Source of the DNA: Eutypa lata
Lineage: Eukaryota > Ascomycota > Sordariomycetes > Xylariales > Diatrypaceae
Direction of reading: 5' to 3'
Length of the DNA: 64,000 bases
Assembly (NCBI GenBank): GCA_022661535.1
Contig: JAKULF010000009.1
Coordinates: 2,542,001 to 2,606,000, forward strand
A program made the position numbers and the translations under genes. The first letter of the stretch is position 1. Each line of letters starts with the position of its first letter. The notes under the pieces were generated by a model. That model was not told where the DNA came from, ran no database searches, and saw only the letters and a program-made list of their open reading frames with translations. Positions 42,462 through 56,677 of the stretch are shown piece by piece.

Positions 42462-45400
42462 TTAGCGGTAGGCACTCCAGTCTGTTTTCCGGACAGACTT
42501 CCGTATTGTTGCACTCCGCCGAATGCTTTCAACCCAGACAGAATCATCGAGCAGGTCCCTGACCTGGGCAGGACTGACAGCCTGTGTGCTGCTGCCTTCA
42601 CCGGTGGGTGGGCTAGGTTCTTGTATCTCGAAGCTGAGTGAAGAGCTTTGTGATTGATGTCCTGGCATTGAAGGGGTTGCACGAGGAAAGCTCAGAGGAT
42701 GGGCTGACGAGGAGTCATATGATGAAATATCCACGCTAGAAGACCAACTCTTATGTAGCGGCCGCGCCGCGTCTGGTGAGCTGAGTAAGTCGGATGATTT
42801 GGTACCGGATGCTCTAGGCGTAGCAGCCATTGTGCTGCGCTGTGGTGTTCCTTTGGCACGCTCTTCTTCGTCGTCTATGAAGATATCGGGCACATCGAGT
42901 TGAGGGATAGCTGTCATGCGACCAGCCCGCTTCTTTTCCATGTGCTTCTTGAAGCGGCGGGACCAATATCTAGTTGGCATGTTAGCAAGGGCAACAACGT
43001 TAGATCGCTGCTTTGGCAGACTCACAGAGTATCGAAGAAGCCAAGAACAACTCTTCGCCGAACTTCTTCCTCTACTCGTTGAAGACGTGCACGGCGACGT
43101 AAAAACTCTTCGAGCCTATAACCTTGTTAGCATTTAAACTCGCGATTAAAACTTGAAGTAGAGGTCCCACCTTAAACTCTTGTTATCACTAATGATCTTG
43201 TAATGTGCCATGATCATGAGAACCGTCGTGAAGGAGATGCCCCTGTCCGGATCGGCAGAGACCATAACTTCTTCGCAGAAGATATTGAAGCGCCGTCGTC
43301 GTTCTTGAACTTTCTGTATATCGATCCGCGCAAGTCTTGCATTTAGACGATGAACATCCACCCCATCAAGTGCACTAGCTGTAGCAATGGACGCGTGCCT
43401 CGACGAAGGGGGCTCCTCGGTCCTAATATCATCTAAGATCTGCCCAACAGAGTCTTCTGAATCATAGATTCGCATTTCAAAAATCCCAGATAGCTCTCCC
43501 AATAGCCGATAAAAGTCATGTTTCGAGATAAAGCCTGTTCCCGCTGGATCGACACTCCGCCAAGCCTCCTTGAACCTGCGTATATCATCTCGCTCAAGAT
43601 GGGCTAACCCGCTGGAGCGTTGGTACACGTAACTGAAGCTTTCGTATATCAAGGAGATGAAAAGATTGACAAAAATATACATGCTGACGAGGTTCCAGGC
43701 AATGAAAAGGGTTCTTGCCCAGGACGTGCTTCCGCAATCCGTCTCAAAGAAGTCTGGGTCCTCGACGCAGAGCGGCGGGGCGATAGTTGCATAATCTTCC
43801 ATGAGTTCATTCCACCCTTCGCCCACACTCATACGAAAGAGTAGGATAAGGGCGTTTGGAACGGTTCGAAAATTGACGTTGCTGTCCTCATTCGGCCCGA
43901 AGCGGGTGAGACTGAAAGTCTGAGTAAGAGCGATGGCAAAGACAAGGAAAAATACTAGCCATGTGGCTAGTAGGTTGATGATCGTTGACAAACTTGCTGC
44001 GGCCGTTTTGAAAAGCTGGTCTAAAGCATCGTTCCGGGGAATCAGCAACAAGACAATGGCCACGAGGAAGAACTTGTGAAGTTGAGCGAATGTCTCTACA
44101 TCCCTTTTAGAGATTAACATCACCGATGTCGTGAAGGCCCCAGCGACGGCGAATAGAGAATAAACATCCCAGGAGCTCTTCCTGAACCGTTTCCAACCGA
44201 AGCCGGCGATACGTATACCGATGTTGGCTATATAGATAAATGTGAATAAGAGGAAAATGACATTTCTAGTGTTGGTCCACCATTCCGGCTCAGGGTAGTA
44301 TTCAAGCATCAAGAAGATCAAATGCAACACGAGAACTGTTGTTATGGCCGTATACCATTTTCCTCGTTTCTCAATCGCGCGCTTATGACACCATTTCTTC
44401 CATTTCTTGCCGGTCTCGTGATATGACGTCCTAGAAGGTGAAATTTGGCGAAGAAGCTTCCGCAACTCAAGCCAAGATCTCTGGTCGGCCGTCAAGAAGG
44501 CAACACCTGTTTGCTCCGTATAATTTCGCATAAAGACGGAAATAAACAGCGTGAGCACGAACACGGTTCCCAGAAGGTTGAATACCACGAAGAACATGGC
44601 ATTACCTATAGCCGTGAAATCCCGAGGCTGAGTCCCTCGACCAGTGATTGCCTGAGCGGAGAACGACACGTCGACCCAACCTTCTTGTGAGACGATCTGG
44701 AAGAGGATGAATAGAGATGAACCGAAGTCGTCGAAATCGTAGAATGGGTTAGCGGCAACTCGCGGAGCTAGAAGTGGCCAGTCCGGGTTGAAAGGAGAGC
44801 TTTCGAATTCTCCAAAGCATTCGTTCAAAAACGTAATGCTATCGTCGTTGCACAGTACAAATTGCCCGTTAAACAGCGTGGTAGCATATATAGCAAATGG
44901 AATCAAGAGGGACAGGGAAACGAATGCAGCCTAAAAGTCAAGTTAGTCTTCTGTTCATAAAATGCAGCCATGGTATCGGTGGAGTGAACTGACGCTAACG
45001 ATCTTCCACCCTGCCACTATAATTAGGGAATGAAAAGTATCCCTCGCGCTGTTACTAATGTTAAGTAGACGGAGGGCCCTAAATGCTTTGAAGGCACCGA
45101 CAGCTCTAGAGACTGCCCCGTTTGAAGAAAGGATGGTGATAACATTAATCCATAGCGAGATCAGCACGACCCCATCGATGATGCCCCACGAGCTTCTGTA
45201 GTAGGCGTTAGGCGTAAAGAACAAGCCATCAGCAACGATCTTGATGACGGCTTCGACTGAAAACAAAATCGCGAATGACGTGTCGATCCAGACAAACCAG
45301 TTACTGGGCTGGAACTCGTGCAGCTGCCAATATTCTCGTTGATACAGTGGTGTGGTTACGCATGCAAGGATAACCATGGCGATGACGGCCGCATATATGA

Positions 45401-48400
45401 AAACCGAGAACGAATACCATGCAATCTTATTCGGTTCAACACCATCAAACCTCTCGTTCCCCCTTCCTGGTCCAACAAGGCGTTGACATAGCCGTCGAAT
45501 TGGGTTTCTAGGAGTGAAGATATAGAGTGAATTGTTGTATGTAGGGTGGCGTGCAAGATACTCGCGCTGCGCCTTACGTCGCGCTGCAGCAGCAGTCACT
45601 ACCTGGCGAGCCATCTGCCGTGGGTCCAAAGTGTCATTCGGCATATCGAAGCGAAGATTAGTATAAAAGGGATTGGGCTCTTTGCTGGAGAAGGTATTCC
45701 GAACTTTGCCCCACGCCGATGATACAAAGTTCATCTTCACAGCCGATTTGCCACCATGAAGAGATGATTGGCTCCTAGAAGGGTCTTCTTGCAACGGGTC
45801 CAAAGTGTCATCGAGGAATTCGCGGACGACAGCATCTTTCAGGAGCATTTCCATCGTAGCAGGCCCGTAATCCAGTGGATCCTTCTTCTTACGACTCCTT
45901 CCGAAGGAGAATATTTCGGAGAGAGCTAGAGTGCTTGTTGCGTGACTGCCTAATTCTTTCCTTTGTAGAAACGCCTTGACCTGCTCTAGCCGCTTTTCGT
46001 CCTCTGAAACGTCAAAGTTTTCCTGTATGACAGCAATGAACATGTTGACGATGATGAACCATGAGAGGGTGAACCAGCCGATCAGGAACGCGGCACCATA
46101 CCACGAGGTATCCAAAGCAGTAGTATAAGAAGTCACATCGTAAAGTATGCTCGTCCAGTTTTCGCTAGACAAGATTTGATACATGCCAATGAAGGAGTTG
46201 AACATGTTGTAGAACGATATTTTGATCAACTCCCCGTCATCGTCATATAGAGGGATCTCACCTCGAAAGAGCTGAACGGCGAAGATGGCCATTATGTAAG
46301 TAATTAGGAAAACGAATACGATAAGGTTTCCGATACCGCTGGCGTTTCCAAGAACGAGAAGAATTAGCTTCCTTGTGATCGGAATAGCTAGAACCACACG
46401 ATAGGCTCGGAGAATTTGGAATATCGTTAACCATGCGTATATCACGGTCCTACTTTGAATCGGTGGTAGGAGTATAATGGTGGTTGACACTGCGAGAAAC
46501 AAGTCGAAGAGGTTTCGCGCGCTCTTGTGAAACCGCCGCCAGTTCGCCACAAACCTGATGATGATCTCGAAGTCTAGCAATATGGTGACAACTATTTCAG
46601 TCGCGAAAATGATATTAGCCCGCAAAGGCGGCATGTCGTGGCTGCGAAGGGACTGGCATAGGAGATCGAAGGCTATGATCAACACCCAGACTAGCCAAGT
46701 CTTATCGTATATCCTTTGAATCTTTGATGTCCTAAGAAGACGCTCATTTTCCTCTAGGTTGATAGCCTCTTGGGCGGATGTAAAAGCACTCGCCTTGCTC
46801 TCTTCGCGAATGACCTGGAAAGACGAGGTGATGACAGCAATCATCAAATTGGTTAACCAGAGCATCATAATCATAATGCCAGCGCCATAGAATAGGGCCG
46901 CAGGGAGGAAATCCGACTTGGTTGTGCTGTACATCAAGTCGGACCAGGTATTGGCACTCATAATGACGAAGACCAACTCGAGTGAGTGAACAATGTCGTC
47001 AAAATTCACAGTGCCGTTGTTTGGACTTTCTTGCTCGAGACAGACAGAGCCCCGAGGGCAGAGGAAGCCCTTTGCATCGTCCGTTCCAGGTTCAAGAACC
47101 TCGAAGGAGTCTGGAAATGGGCTCCGTACCCACGGCAGCGGTTCGCCCGTTTGATTGTCGAGATGACCGCCGCAGAAGGCATCACTATTGCTGAAAGAAG
47201 CAGAAAAATTATTAGGCTGCAATGGGTCCCGCCACACGCAATGTCGACTTAGACTAGACTTGAAGCTCTGCACACCTATAATGGCAAACAAGAGCCAGAA
47301 GAAGCCAATCAAGAACGCAACACGAACAAGAAGTGGCGCTGCCTTCTTCAGACTACGCAAAATGATCTAAGAGCGGTATTAGTCCGATGCAACTGTCAAA
47401 ATGTGAGTTTTACTTACGGCGGTACCGTTGGTTATGGCAACAAGGCGGACAATCCTCAGACAGCTCATCATACGAAACACGAACAGGTGGTGACGCATTT
47501 CCAGACCTGTTATACTCAGGGCAAAGGTAATCCAGAACGACACAACCGCGATGAAATCTAACCTGTTGAAACCGTGCCGTAGAAAGGCCCGGCGAGCGAG
47601 CTGCATCCTTTGCTGCTCCTCTACAGTCTCAGGTAATCTCTGCCCATGCATCATAGTAAAGGAGCGAGCAAATGTAGACGGCCCGAATACCTCCTGTCGT
47701 GGAGTCTTGACAGTTTCCTGGCGTTCAGGGCGAAAATAGGCATTGTACTGGTCTGAAATGACAGCTCGAATGCCTTTCTGGCGATCGATGGTACTGTACT
47801 CGGCAGCATTCAAGATGAACCCCGACACTACGACGCGAGCAGCGATTTCAAGTGTGAAAATGATGAAAAGCACCAACATGGCCCAATTAATCCCTGAGGA
47901 TGGATCCCATTGCGGGGGGCGCCTATACTCCTCCCGATAAACATTATGCGCGGCTTCAACAGTCAGAAGAACGGCCTGAAGCACTATCATCAGAAGGATA
48001 ATAGGTTCCATATAGGGGTTAACAAGTAGGTCACATAGTTTCGTCCGTATTGGGTTGTCAGCAGAGAATATTCCAAGAGACCGACCTTTCAGAGGGTTCG
48101 GCATCGGGGCTCTTCGTATAGGTATCTCATAGTCTGTAGAGGGCCACTCTGGCTCCCCCTTCTTTTCAAGCGGGGAACTTGGGTAGAACTGAGAAGGATA
48201 CGACGTATCCTGTTCCATTTGGATTGATGAATGGCTAAGGGGGCTACGGCCATCGGCACTAGGCGATCTAGACCGTGTCGGTGACGGTGACGGTGATCGT
48301 GATCTTGATCGTTCCCGCCTTGATCGGTGGTCCAGCATTTCCCCCTCACCACCAATATTGACAACACGCTGGGACATAGCCCTGACAATAGACCCTGCTC

Positions 48401-49103
48401 TGTAGAGGGCATCGGCAGTACTTGTAGGGCGCGAACTAGATCGATTATCGGTTGGTGTGAGGGAGGCGCCATAGCTACGGTGTTTAGTCGGCCCATGGCC
48501 TGTTTCCAAATCGAAGCCCAGCTTCTGATTAGAACTCTTTCGCGATCTAGAGGGGCTGTTGCCCCCCAAGTCTGACACCGTCTGGAAGCTGTCTCTCGGT
48601 TGTGACTCCCCTTGTGGAGTGGCAAGCGCGCCAGAAATAGGCTGAACGGAGGAGGTAAGGGGGGCGCTATCAGACTCGTAATAGTCCACGTGTGCGGTTT
48701 CATCGTAGTACGGAGTCTCGGCGTCATAAGAATGCGTAGAGATGGTCGGCGGTCGCATATGAGCCGGAGGATTGATATCTGGGGGCAGCGCAAACTGAAG
48801 AGCCGAAGCATCTATTGGGGAATTTGGGCTCACATCATCAGCAGCATTATAGGTATGATGCTGCTGATGCTGCTGCTGCTGCTGATTGTGGAACCCATCC
48901 CAGTAGGTTGTAATAGGCGATCCGGGGTTTGCTATCGGGGCACTACGATGTGCTGCTTGGGCTTGAAGACCTTCCTGAGACCGACTCTCGCTGTCGTTTT
49001 GATCATCACGTTGCCTTCCAAGATCTCGAAGAGGTATCGACTGTGACGAGGGAACAGGCAGATTTTGTTGCTGGGAACGATGCGAATTCGGAGGCCTGGA
49101 CAT
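42462..49103 (-). CDS. cch1: Voltage-gated-type calcium channel alpha subunit Cch1
   Basis: Plasma-membrane high-affinity calcium influx channel, working with Mid1. Exons 49103-47418, 47366-45000, 44930-43171, 43115-43026 and 42969-42462 encode 2136 residues; phases close at all junctions. The N-terminus is ~350 disordered residues with QQQQQHQQHH and an RS-rich stretch. Four six-helix repeats follow. Pore loops: I SANTWSDLMY (Asn ~701), II SSENWTSILYD (Glu ~964), III SQEGWVDVSF (Glu ~1434), IV SVGEGWNELMED (Glu ~1722). S4 segments: FRMMSCLRIVRLVAI (I), IFQILRAYRVVLAI (II), AFKAFRALRLLNI (III); repeat IV has hardly any basic residues. After repeat IV comes an EF-hand-like region (EAWRSVDPAGTGFISKHDFY), then a coiled basic part and a Ser-rich C-tail. 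Divergent from the PHD gene. Confidence 0.97.
48832..48891. repeat. Trinucleotide (CTG/GAT) run coding for Gln/His in Cch1
   Basis: Imperfect CTG units interrupted by ATG; on the minus strand it codes the QQQQQHQQHH tract in the Cch1 N-terminal region. Confidence 0.8.
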
Positions 49104-51102
49104 GGTGGTTTACGTGTCACTAAAGGTTTTGTCAAGAAATCCTGATATATACTACGCAATAGTAGTGCTATCGGTGTGTATTAGACGTGAGGGCACCTAG
49201 GGTGCATATCGGCGACGGTAAGCAGAGAGCGAGCTTAAGGCATCGCACCAAGCTTGTAAATTGTCGGTCGTCTTTGGCTTTAACGGAGGATCGGTAATTA
49301 TGAGTATCGGAATACGATGATATACGAGACCAATGTACACAATGGCTACAATGGCGAAACTTGAAAACGAGCGACAGGACAATCCGAGACTCAAGGCCGA
49401 TGAGCGTGGTCGGTCTAGCTTAGTAAGTAAGTAAATATAGTCTAATATTTAACGACACCAATATATATGTAAGTAACGTTATGTAGGGAATAATCAAAGC
49501 CGTATCGTGTTGTATGTGGGCAACCGAATATCGAAAGTCCGTCCCAATAGTAAAGAGGGGTGATTTAACCAATTAAAACGGTAAACGACGGATGCAGAAA
49601 TTTAATTAACTGTTGCTGTAATGGGAGAGGTTGCTATCTTCTAAATTCACCAGTGAAAAAAGAAGGACGAAAATGTATTACCAGATATGAAGTTATAAAA
49701 CATCAAGTCGTATTGAGCTTGTTATGTATCCAAGAAAGGTGATTGAGGTTGCATTATGCGACACATGAATTGGGATGAGGACTCCCATCCATCCAGTCAA
49801 GTTACAGTATCTGACTTAGAAACCTATATTAACTGGAGCTAATCAGGGGTTAAAGCTGAAGTAAGGCAGTAAGATGTAGCCTTAACAAGCCCTTAAATCG
49901 GGACCTACGTAATCTATAAAACAGCACTAACTAAATATAGCAAGCAAGGACATGTCTAACGCTCTAGACGGAAGAAACGGCCTCGACCATGATAAATCTG
50001 CAAGGGCACTGCCTAGCTGTTTAGATAAGTAGGTGTTGGATCCATTGGTCAAGATGGGGGCTCGTAGGTGCTGTAGGTAGTAAAATACTCAGCCTCTTTA
50101 AGGTCGATGCTACCCTTGATAGTCCTCAACCAGCTGAACATTTTGCAAATACATTTATACATATTTCTAAGGACAAGTTGCGTATCTTAAAATAGATGGA
50201 TCAAAGGATCATCTTGATATATAGATGTATGTTTTTTGCCATGTGCGAAGTAGTTCACACATAAATACATAGGTAGATCTCAAGAGTTTAGCTATATCAA
50301 ATCAAACGAATGACTTGTAGTCTCCAATTAGGCCTAAATTTTCTAGCCATATAACTTAAGTATATTACTAGAATGCCAGAATGTTTACTTCTTGCTAAGA
50401 CATCCACTCCATTCATAGGCTCAAATGTTGGTGGTCGTATATGCGGATTGGTGGATAAGAGGAGGTGGTCTGTGCAGAGGGACCTAAGCAGCCCGGCACA
50501 TGCATGTTTCCTGGCGCCTGGCTTCTTACTTGTAAAGGCGCGTCCACTCACATTATGTAAGATGTAAGATGTAAGATGTATGTATCTGTATACCTAGTTT
50601 ACATGAGTGGGTACTTCATATCGATAACTGTAACTAAAGTTTAAGTGGAATGAATGGGCTGTCGCGTAAATGTAGGCATCCGAATCGCGCTCGCCCAAAA
50701 ATCAAATCCCCCGTTCTACCTTTAACACACTTCAACCTCACGTCACATCTTTATTTAATCATCAACAAGACTAATTTTCTAACTTCACTTTTCCATATGC
50801 GGCGCTCCTGTCTGTTCAATTCTTTCATGCTAAAATTCCAGGGAGACGCTTGAAGAAGAGTTACCTAATTTGTTAATTTGAAGTAATGACATCTTGATTC
50901 TAACCTTGCGCCTTCCTTCACCACTACCTCCACCTCCACTACTATCAACCATAATTCCATCGCCAGCTTGTCAGTCCCCTCTGCATTTGCCGACGATACC
51001 AAACCCCTTTAAACAAATAAAGATCAAGTCGCACCGACACGCGCATGCGCTTAACGTCTTTTTTACATCCGACAGCCTCTACCAGTTCCAGCTTAGACAA
51101 AC
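49104..51102. other. 2.0 kb divergent intergenic region cch1/PHD gene
   Basis: No gene supported. Contains a 7-bp tandem repeat ATGTAAG at 50555-50584 and AT-rich sequence. Promoters of both flanking genes are expected here. Confidence 0.5.
50555..50584. repeat. Tandem ATGTAAG repeat
   Basis: Three full units and a partial fourth of ATGTAAG, intergenic. Confidence 0.85.
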
Positions 51103-53851
51103 ATGGGGTCATCACGAAAACGCGCCAGGCGTGATACTGAACCTGAAGAACATACAGAACCTGCTAAAAATGCTGGCGAGCTATCACTCCTGCAACGCAT
51201 CAGAAATACTTGGCAATTTGCAAATCTGTTCCAGTGGATCTATCTATTTGGCAAGGTGGTCAAGATCGACGATAGCATTGACGTAGATGTAAGCAGGATT
51301 TCGCATACGATCTGGCCACCTAGTGACTGATGGCCCAGTTTCTATACGATTTAACAATGCTAATATTTGTACTCTCTAGGATTTGGAAGCCGAGTGTTTG
51401 AAACCTCAGTCAACTGTCCTTCCGAGCATTGGCCTCTCACTACTCAAATTCGTATCTTCGCATCGCGGTCTCACGTATGTTCTCCATTGCTTATGGGCTC
51501 AATTTACCTTGCGACTGAGATTATTGACACAATATTAGTACAGAATTATTTGATGAGTACACGCGACGCCAGTTTGTTGCTAAAGCGCCAGAGCGCAACC
51601 CCTTTGGAACCGACGAGGAGCCTGCTAAATTTAACGACTTTGATATATTCACTAAGGTCCGTACAACTCGCATTATCTTGCCAACGTTATGGCATTTGGG
51701 AACTGACAGATTCCGTTCAGCTCCGAGTCCTCCAGCAGCTTACACAATGGGTTATGCTACATCCTGACCGCGTCCGTGAGAAAATGGATGAGCAGAAACC
51801 CACAGATCAGACAGAATGGGTATGTCTTCAATCCCCTCAGTAGCGCATTTATAAGAATTAGCTAACGGGATGAAAAGAGAATAGAGCCCTCAGGTTGGGA
51901 CGACGAAGATCGTACCTACTACATTCTAGATGATAATCGGATCTATCGATTGACTGAAGCTCCTCCCATCCCTACAACTCCATGGAAGCCAAAGAAGAAT
52001 ACTAAGAAGGCGAAGGCTGCTGCGAGAGCTGCTAAGAGGCGCCGGGTTTCGAGGTCAACCGCACAAGGTGGTGATAGTGCTGACGAAGATCCTACTGGTG
52101 ATGCCGAGGAAGCACCTGAACCCGAAGATAATGGTCTTGGCAACGCAACGTGGGAATGCCTCGCCACAAATCTAGAGGAAGTTCGAAAATTCCTGAGTAC
52201 CATTCAAAAGAGCCGCGACGAGAACGAAAAGATTCTTAAGAAAACTATTGAAGAGCACCTCTTACCTATCCTAGAAAAGCAAGAGGAAGCCCGCAAGCGT
52301 AAGGCCTTGCAAAGGGAGAAGGAGCTCCTCAACCTTCAGAAGATGGCTAGTGCTAAAAGGTCAAGCCGGCTGGCCAACAAGGCTGAACAGCAACGTATGG
52401 AGGAGCAAGCCCGGGAAGAAGATCAGAAACGGCGCCTCGAGGGCCTCGCCGTGAAAAAGGAGGAGCAGAAGCGACTCAAGATGGAAAAGGAGCGTGACCA
52501 TAGATTGATGTCCCGAGAGGCACGGCTCAAGGAGCGCGAAATGCGTCGCCTGCAGCATGAGGAAGAACTCGCTCAACTCTCCGAAGATAGTAAAAACACG
52601 GGTACTGGCCAGGGACGACTGTCAGAAAGACGATTGAAGGCTGAAATTGAGAAGAATAAGCAAGCACTCAAGGAACTGGAAGAAGAGGAAGGCGACTGGA
52701 TCTTCGACTGCATTTGTGGCGCCTATGGGCAAGTAGATGACGGTACTCATAGCGTAGCCTGTGAGCGATGCAGTGTTTGGCAGCATAGCAAATGCATTGG
52801 AATCAGCGAGGACGACGCTGAACGCGACGACTTCCACTTTATCTGCAAGACCTGCCAACGCAAGCACTCGCAGGAGACTACAATCCCGGAGTCAGATATT
52901 GCTCAACCCGACAATACTCGCCACGATACTTCGTCTTTACCCCTAGCACAGTCTAACAACACCCCCTACGAACAACCCGCTGTATCACAGTCTAATCTGG
53001 TTGTTGAGATCCCTTCCAAACTTGCTTCGAAGCCAAACCTATCTCCTCGGGTCATCGATAATAATCAACCCCATACAGCCGTACCGTTGCCTAGTTCCTC
53101 AAGCATTCCTATCAAAAACGCAGGACAGACGGGTGCTTTTCCGCCACCATCCCCCTATGCCAATGGCGAGGCGCCACATCCGTTCTCATCTCCTCACCCG
53201 AATCTTTCCCCTCCGAATCAATCGCCAACCAAATCTCGAGCGTACTCGACTTTGACGAATCCATCGTCTCCTGGCTCTGGAGACCAACCGACCGGAAAGC
53301 CTAGCCTGCCACCGAAGGGCATCTTTCACACTTCTCCAAACGCCAATGGCCTTTCACAGGCCGGTTCTTCGAGCAGCCTACCTCCCCGTGCAGATGCATC
53401 TGTCCCCCCTGTCGCTGCGAGATCCGATTCACCGATGAAGCAATCGTTCGAGACATCAAGTAGCAAGCTACCGGCTCTTTCGTCCCCGGCTGTATCGTTC
53501 ACTGCTGGAAGACCAGCTAGTAGTGGTACCGGCAGTCAATCAGGTGGAGTCTCTACTCCTAAGCTCAAGCATACTCAAGCAGGCGAGGTAGCTGTAACGC
53601 CGACACTTGCGCCAAGTCAGAACGTTACTTCGTATGGAATTTCGCCGCTGAAACAGTCACCGCCTTCTCAGAGGAACGGCACGAGTTCAACGCCAACCCC
53701 TGCCATCTTGCCTCCCGTGGCTACTCTATCTCCATCTCCCTCTCATCAGAATTCATCGTCACCGGTCAAGCCTGCTGATCCTATTCGCCCAAGTTCACAG
53801 CAATCAAGCGGTGTTGCTGGAGACCTGCGGTCTAGTGGGCGGTTCGGATAG
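51103..53851 (+). CDS. WHIM/PHD-finger chromatin protein (Ioc2-like?)
   Basis: Nuclear chromatin factor. Exons 51103-51288, 51380-51474, 51539-51656, 51721-51819 and 51878-53851 encode 823 residues. The N-terminal part resembles WHIM-type regions of ISWI partners: WQFANLFQWIYLFGKVVKI, LLKFVSSHRGL, ELFDEYTRRQF, LRVLQQLTQWVMLHPDRVRE, and RIEPSGWDDEDRTYYILDDN. A basic stretch (PKKNTKKAKAAARAAKRRRV) is followed by a long charged coiled coil (about residues 230-430). A C4HC3 PHD finger lies at ~439-500 (CICGAYG, CERCSVWQHSKCIG, CKTCQRKH). The remaining ~325 residues are Ser/Pro-rich and disordered. The third intron has an atypical GTCCGT donor; using GTACAA/GACAG instead would insert a few residues (VHSVQ). 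The Ioc2/ISW1b assignment is inference from architecture and length. Confidence 0.88.
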
Positions 53852-54708
53852 TAGCGTTCTTCTAGCACAGCGCAGGAGATCAGTCACATTCTCGGTGAAA
53901 TTTTCGGCTATTAGGCGATGATCATATTCAGCTTGACTACTATTTGAAATTACTAGGTTTTCCGAGTGGGATAGCGCCTAAGTCGGCATACCGACTTCAA
54001 GTAGCGTCGGGCCACGACAGAGCATGTTGAAGGGTATGAGGTAGTGAAACAAAAGAGAGACGCCACAGTTGGTCTAGGTCGTCGGTTGTCCCAAAAGGGA
54101 AAAGCGATCGCTGTATGTGTAGAATAAAGGCTTTCAGACAATTGCATGATAGATGATACATCTGGTGGCGCCTTAGGGTTTTTGGTCTGTTAGAATAGAT
54201 GGGAAAATACCACTGCACGCACAGCTTTGTCTACAATTGAATTAAAACTCCGAACGACGGTGACCAAAAAATATGATGATACATTAGGTGAGGAGGGTCC
54301 ATTGCCTAATTAAAGCGTGAGACAACTCTGAGCACGTGGGATCCTAGACAGTTCTAAGAGTGTTGTTGTTCACCTAACTTGATGCAAATCGCCCATGGCA
54401 ATTGAGAACATTCCAGTGTCGTGCTAATTAAAGAATCGTCGATCGGTAGATGCAAGCAGTTTTCGCCGCGAAATGCCAGCTCAGTCAATCCATATTTGAT
54501 CGTCCCCAGCCCATTCCTACTACGTGGACAACTGGTAAACCACACATGCGGTAACGATATGTATGTGTGTGTATGATTTCCCTCTGTTCAGTATCGCTTC
54601 TTGGCCACGACCATATTGACCATCACATTTTCTACACTACCTAAGTAAGCAAGTAGCCAAGTGTTGAGCAATCCGATGGTATCAATGCCGTCTGTACATT
54701 CTGTATCT

Positions 54709-54728
54709 GGCAGCAGCAGCAGCAGCAG
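54709..54728. repeat. (CAG)n microsatellite
   Basis: Six to seven CAG units, intergenic. Confidence 0.85.
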
Positions 54729-55223
54729 ATAACTAATCAAGTATTCTAGGTGAATCACATATGCAGACTCAATGCATGTATACTGGTAATCAGCATGGTT
54801 GTTAGCTAGATGAATTCGAGGAGAAGAAAGTCGGTATGTCACGAGTGGTGGTAATTGACGTTATCAAATTATCTCCGTACAGTGGTAGTGAAAGTAGATA
54901 TAATCCACATAGCGACCTATTTAATAGTGTAAGCTAAGAATCAGTAAGCCTCAATGAGCATGGGTCTTATTAGCCTAGCCGCCAGGCGCAAGCCATGAGG
55001 AACAGCTTTATGTCCCATTGCTAAACATCATACGCTATCAGCAACAGCCCATGCAGGTAAATTTCATATCCAGGCGGCGAACAGAGGAAATCCGAGCTGT
55101 CATATAGGCAAGGCTGCCTAATACCTATGCTCAGGGGCAGGGGCCCACTCGCGTACATACATATTTACCTACATGAGAGCACTGTATATAGGTAGGTAGG
55201 TATGTTGGATAGTTAGGGTTCGG

Positions 55224-55240
55224 CAATGAATGAATGAATG

Positions 55241-55270
<30 letters not shown>
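55224..55270. repeat. (AATG)n-(AATC)n microsatellite
   Basis: About four AATG units change over to about seven AATC units. Confidence 0.92.
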
Positions 55271-55271
<1 letters not shown>

Positions 55272-56677
55272 GCACCGTCCCTCCCGGCCGCTCATCCGCT
55301 TCATGCGAACTGTTGGCCAGAGCGCTGAAACATGTTAATAACGCCATACATCGTGAACCAGAGTTGTATAAGTATGAATGTACACATGTGGGGACGTCTT
55401 GATGAGCTACGTGTGTATGTGTATATGTATCAAACTGAAGGCTGGGTTTCTTTTAATCATGTGATATGCATGTGAGCGTACATAAGCAGTCATGTAATTA
55501 TCAAGTAGGTAAACACCATGAGGGTCTTCAGAGGCTCAGGAAAGGCAATGGCGCAGGGTGACTAGCTACCTAGCTAGGTACTGCGAACTGTCCCAGCAAT
55601 ATCAGTACCAGTAGCATCACGTTTCCAATTCTAACTGTTTGGCCACACTGGAGGTGCATAGGGTATCCCAGATTATCAGAGGTTGCAGCAGGCGTGCGCC
55701 GGTCGCATCAGAGGGGCGCAAGACAACGAATTGCCCTATAATGTGTGCGTAGAACAGGAGCAGGTGCCAGTTAGTTCTGCAGTATTGAAATAGGCTTCAA
55801 GTCGGTTTTTCTCCTAGTCTTGCCTCCTGTTTTTATTCTTTCTTATATTTCTAAAGAGATTCTACTCGTAATAGATTATAATTTTTTTAAATAAAAAGAA
55901 TCCCCGAGAATGCTGGGCTACATGATATACTCAAAGGCAGATGAATATCAATGTCAAAGAGACGAAAGAGATTTCATTTCAAGTCATGATAGAGCTTCCC
56001 TTTGATTGAGATAGGTCGAATTTCTGCATATATAAAGACCTGCGACCATGAATAAAATATGTGTTGCTCTAGAGAAAGCAGCATTCCTGTGCTGTCCTAC
56101 CTCTCTCTCACCTTCATCCGAGTGGCCTCTAACATTACAACAAACCGATCTACTAGTAATGTGTTCATATATCTTCTAATGTTGATTGATGTTGAATCTA
56201 TCGTCATAATCACCATTAGCCTATTTTTTTATTGAAGTTTTGCCTTATTCTTACTTACGTATGTATGTGAACAATTCATTTGGGCTTCTTATTTCTCCTA
56301 TGTTAGTGCAACTGACGTCCAAACAGCCACACGCTAATGCACCTATCCGTCGCACCGACAGGGATGCTGCAGCAAACAGGTCGATGGCCAAGAACCTAGA
56401 AAGGTTAGGCGCTGGCAGCTATGACCGCATAAGACTAGTGCAGAGATTAGGTTGGCAGGGCTGAAGAACTGCAGCAAGCATGTGGGTAGACAGCAATATC
56501 ACTGCACTGACTGACTTTACTTCAGCAACAAACTCCATTACCCGATAGCCCAGCTAGGTGCAATTTTGATACGAGATTGGCTAAGAGTATATTCATAAAA
56601 ACCAGTATAGGTTAACCAGTTGGGAGGAACAGAGTGTTGAGATGGCCTCGGGCTATTACTCTAGAAAGGGGAATCCT

